The notes beneath the pieces were generated by a model. That model worked only from the letters and a program-made list of their open reading frames with translations. It had not been told where the DNA came from and ran no database searches. This document shows positions 61,950-64,000 of a DNA stretch of 64,000 bases, piece after piece. The DNA comes from Artocarpus heterophyllus (taxonomy: Eukaryota > Streptophyta > Magnoliopsida > Rosales > Moraceae). Numbering within the stretch: the first letter of the stretch is position 1; every line of letters begins with the position of its first letter. The stretch covers positions 18,885,399-18,949,398 of the forward strand of contig CM046338.1 in assembly GCA_025403435.1 (NCBI GenBank), read 5' to 3'. The translations under genes and the position numbers were made by a program.

Positions 61950-62471
61950 ATGGACCCAAAGTGCCAACATCTGAGAAAGTATTTCCCATCACTCTCCCAA
62001 AAGATTCTCAGAAAGAAATACAAGGCTAGAATTACTCAGTTGTGGATTCTTATGCGTTTTGGTATCCCTTGTGATGTGAGAATGTTGATAGAGGGGAAAA
62101 TCCGTCCGAGTGACTTTAGTCAAGATGTCGGTTTACCAGGAACAGGTACCAGTCGTAGTGCAATGAAAAGAAGAGCTCGTGCCATCGTGGTCACTTGTAA
62201 CAAATGTGGAAGACAAAATTGTAACGGTAAATGTACTTCACCTGGTTATATGTCTACGAATAGAGAGGATAAAATAAGGTTTTGTAGGGATGGACTTTCA
62301 AAGGAGAACTTGGATAGCATCCATCCTCCTCTCCACGGTCACCCTAGTGGATATGTTCAAGGAGCTATTTTTAAACTCTGGCCTAAATTTTATACAGAAA
62401 GACAACGCCTCAGGAATATGGTATTTCTAGATCCTGTTTGCCAAGCCATAAGAAAACTGGATGGGAAATAA
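61950..62471 (+). CDS. Basic Cys-cluster protein, 173 aa, possibly nucleic-acid binding
   Basis: An intact, intronless ORF with the ATG in a fair context (CATCATGG). An N-terminal basic region (residues 1-60) precedes an Arg/Lys block (AMKRRARAIV, 71-80). A Cys cluster C-x2-C-x4-C-x3-C (Cys83, 86, 91, 95) follows at once, then a His/Pro-rich and charged C-terminal half. A basic patch directly before a compact Cys cluster recalls the small cysteine-rich nucleic-acid-binding proteins of carlaviruses and allexiviruses, several of which act as silencing suppressors. That resemblance is motif-level and from memory only. A diverged retroelement gag zinc knuckle is the main alternative, though the spacing is not CCHC. 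It sits 642 bp upstream of the LOG-like ORF inside the same element. Confidence 0.6.
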   Translation: MDPKCQHLRKYFPSLSQKILRKKYKARITQLWILMRFGIPCDVRMLIEGKIRPSDFSQDVGLPGTGTSRSAMKRRARAIVVTCNKCGRQNCNGKCTSPGYMSTNREDKIRFCRDGLSKENLDSIHPPLHGHPSGYVQGAIFKLWPKFYTERQRLRNMVFLDPVCQAIRKLDGK

Positions 62472-63112
62472 GTCATCGCTCTATAAAGGTTATTTAGTCT
62501 TTACTTATTTGAAGCAGTTTTAGCTGATGTTCAACAGTTTGTTTTTCTTTTACTCAGAATATTTGCTTTTGTGTTTGAAATAATTGTGATTATTAGATTG
62601 ATACAGTAAGTGTTAATATCTTATTTAATTTATGATTTTCTTAAATATATATATAATAAAATATATTATCTTATCAGACACGTTACATACGGTACAGTAA
62701 TATGTTTGAATTTTGAAAAACTTATCCAGATATTTCAAGATTTGTGTCTCAAATTTCAAAAGTTCTACAGTATTTGTCGTTTATATTAAATTTCTAGACT
62801 TGGTGTATATTTGTCAAAAAGTCTACAGTTGTGTCATGAGGGTCTTCTGTCGAATTGTTCTCAATTGTCAAAAGTTATACAATTAGAGTCTAATCTTTTT
62901 CAAAAAGTGAATCAGATTTTCTGTAAACTATCAATCACCTTATCTTACTTTCTTATCCGCACAAGATTTTGTTTAAATCTTTGGATTACCTTTTCATTAC
63001 CTACTTGTCTATCTCTTTAGCCCTTTTTGTATATTTCTCATCTTTAAAAACTCATGTAGAACCCGAAGTCTAAGTGGAGCAGACATTAAGCAACCACTTC
63101 TATAAACCAAAT
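62472..63112 (+). other. Spacer between the two accessory ORFs
   Basis: AT-rich, no supported gene. ORF-sized frames here (for example 62811-63020) show no domain. No intron signals linking the two ORFs were evident. Confidence 0.5.
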
Positions 63113-63763
63113 ATGTCTACCTCCCAGTCCACGAAGAAAATAAAGAATGTCTGTGTCTTTTGTGGTTCCAGCCTTGGAAAAGATAAAGCTTATTTAGAAG
63201 CTGCAAATCACTTAGGGCAAGTCCTAGCACGCAAGAAGATTAACATAATCTATGGGGGTGGTAGTATAAAAATGATGGTAAATATGGCACTAGCAGCTAG
63301 GTCTAGCGACGCTACTGATGTAAGAATTTGGCCTCATATTCCAGTTGAAGGAAACCTTTGTAAGGAAGCCATAGGTAAGGGAGAAGGAGTCAGGAGTATC
63401 CCTAAAAATTTTAAAGACATAATCTATAATTCCGATGCTTTTATAGCATTACCTGGTGGTCTAGGTACTCTTGAGGAAATATTTATAGTTGCTTGTGGGC
63501 AATTGTTGGGCTTTTATTCCAAACCTTTGGGTCTGCTGAACGTAAAGGGTTTTTATGACGGTCTTTTGAAATTTCTAGATTACGCTGTGGAAGAAAACAT
63601 CACTACAGAATCGGAGAGACAAATCTTTGTTACTGCTTCAACAGCTGAGGAATTGATAGATAAAATGCAAATCATACATCCAGAATCCGACACTGCAACA
63701 TCCAAGCTTGAATGGGAAAGGGAAAGCCGGGAGCGGCCAATTGATTTGAATCTCCATCTGTAA
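63113..63763 (+). CDS. LOG-like protein (cytokinin riboside phosphate phosphoribohydrolase family)
   Basis: 216 aa from the ATG at 63113; the frame extends upstream to 63074 but without an ATG. The Rossmann-like fold of the LOG family is clear: CVFCGSS (14-20), IIYGGGS (45-51), AFIALPGGLGTLEE (109-122) and SKPLGLLNVKGFYDGLL (136-152). LOG enzymes release active cytokinin bases from cytokinin nucleotides. The PGGxGTxxE motif with its Glu is kept, but the M-H-x-R-K segment that normally supplies the catalytic Arg reads SIPKNFKD (95-102), so activity is doubtful. The C-terminus adds an acidic/charged tail ending DLNLHL, an LxLxL (EAR-like) motif. Host LOG genes usually have several introns; this one has none, fitting retro-capture by the surrounding LTR element. 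Confidence 0.85.
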   Translation: MSTSQSTKKIKNVCVFCGSSLGKDKAYLEAANHLGQVLARKKINIIYGGGSIKMMVNMALAARSSDATDVRIWPHIPVEGNLCKEAIGKGEGVRSIPKNFKDIIYNSDAFIALPGGLGTLEEIFIVACGQLLGFYSKPLGLLNVKGFYDGLLKFLDYAVEENITTESERQIFVTASTAEELIDKMQIIHPESDTATSKLEWERESRERPIDLNLHL

Positions 63764-64000
63764 TCTTTTTGTTTTATCTTTGGCATGTAGGCATGTGTGT
63801 CCGTATTTCGTGTGTTACGAATAACCGTTTACCTTGTATTCTGTGTTTCTTGTGGTACGTCGTTGTTCAATCTTTTAGATTCATTGAGCCTAATGCCGGG
63901 ATGGCTGGATACGGAGTACTTGATGCTCTCGAAACGCATCCTTCTTAAGGTCCGATCTTTTGTTTATCGATGTTTTTATATCCTATAAGCATGCATGATA
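63764..64000 (+). other. Sequence downstream of the LOG-like ORF to the window end
   Basis: No supported gene. A 63-codon open frame lacks an ATG start and any recognisable motif. This would be where further element sequence continues. Confidence 0.5.

Larger units (their letters stand above)
58518..64000 (+). mobile_element. LTR retroelement with accessory ORFs, right end outside the window
   Basis: It opens with a 1975-bp LTR, then a canonical iMet-tRNA PBS, a leader of about 1.4 kb, and two intact non-retroviral ORFs (61950-62471 and 63113-63763). No gag, protease, reverse transcriptase or integrase sequence is seen before the window ends. The element sits in a CNGC exon in the same orientation. 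Whether gag-pol lies further right or the element is non-autonomous cannot be decided here. Confidence 0.75.

Noticed and set aside
1..64000. CRISPR arrays, operons, tRNA and rRNA genes
   Set aside because: The window is plant nuclear DNA. I found no regularly spaced repeats of CRISPR type and no clear tRNA cloverleaf or rRNA sequence on reading through; a tRNAscan run would settle the tRNA point.

Overview
The window is plant nuclear DNA, very probably from a woody eudicot. The evidence is AT-rich intergenic sequence full of (AT)n runs, GT-AG introns, Ty1/copia and Ty3/gypsy LTR retrotransposons primed by initiator-Met tRNA, small inverted-repeat transposons, and plant-specific gene families (PRAF-type RCC1/FYVE protein, cyclic nucleotide-gated channel). 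I cannot name the species from sequence alone.

Layout. 1-1533 is the remnant of a CACTA (En/Spm) transposon. 1534-5565 is gene-free, with an old LTR-like GC island. 5571-12445 is a complete Ty1/copia element (TSD TGAAA) whose single-frame polyprotein carries nine stop codons. 12446-21716 is gene-free AT-rich DNA with microsatellites, MITE relics and a pyrimidine-rich degenerate repeat. 21722-30804 is a complete minus-strand chromovirus-like Ty3/gypsy element (TSD ACTAT) with nearly identical 2168-bp LTRs but a dead polyprotein. 30810-35240 is gene-free. 35241-41286 is one roughly 3-kb LTR inserted inside another of the same family. 41287-44100 is gene-free with MITEs.

The one intact host gene is at 44652-55157 (+): nine coding exons encoding a 1104-residue PH-RCC1-FYVE-BRX (PRAF family) protein. 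After it, 56335-58517 holds a decayed multi-exon cyclic nucleotide-gated channel gene.

The most unusual region is 58518-64000. A 1975-bp LTR with a tRNA primer-binding site directly interrupts a channel exon and opens a third LTR element that runs off the window. Where gag would be expected there are instead two intact, intronless, non-retroviral ORFs. One is a 173-aa basic Cys-cluster protein reminiscent of cysteine-rich nucleic-acid-binding proteins of some plant RNA viruses. The other is a 216-aa LOG-like (cytokinin-activating enzyme family) protein with a C-terminal LxLxL tail. This accessory-gene retroelement is the best candidate for something undescribed.
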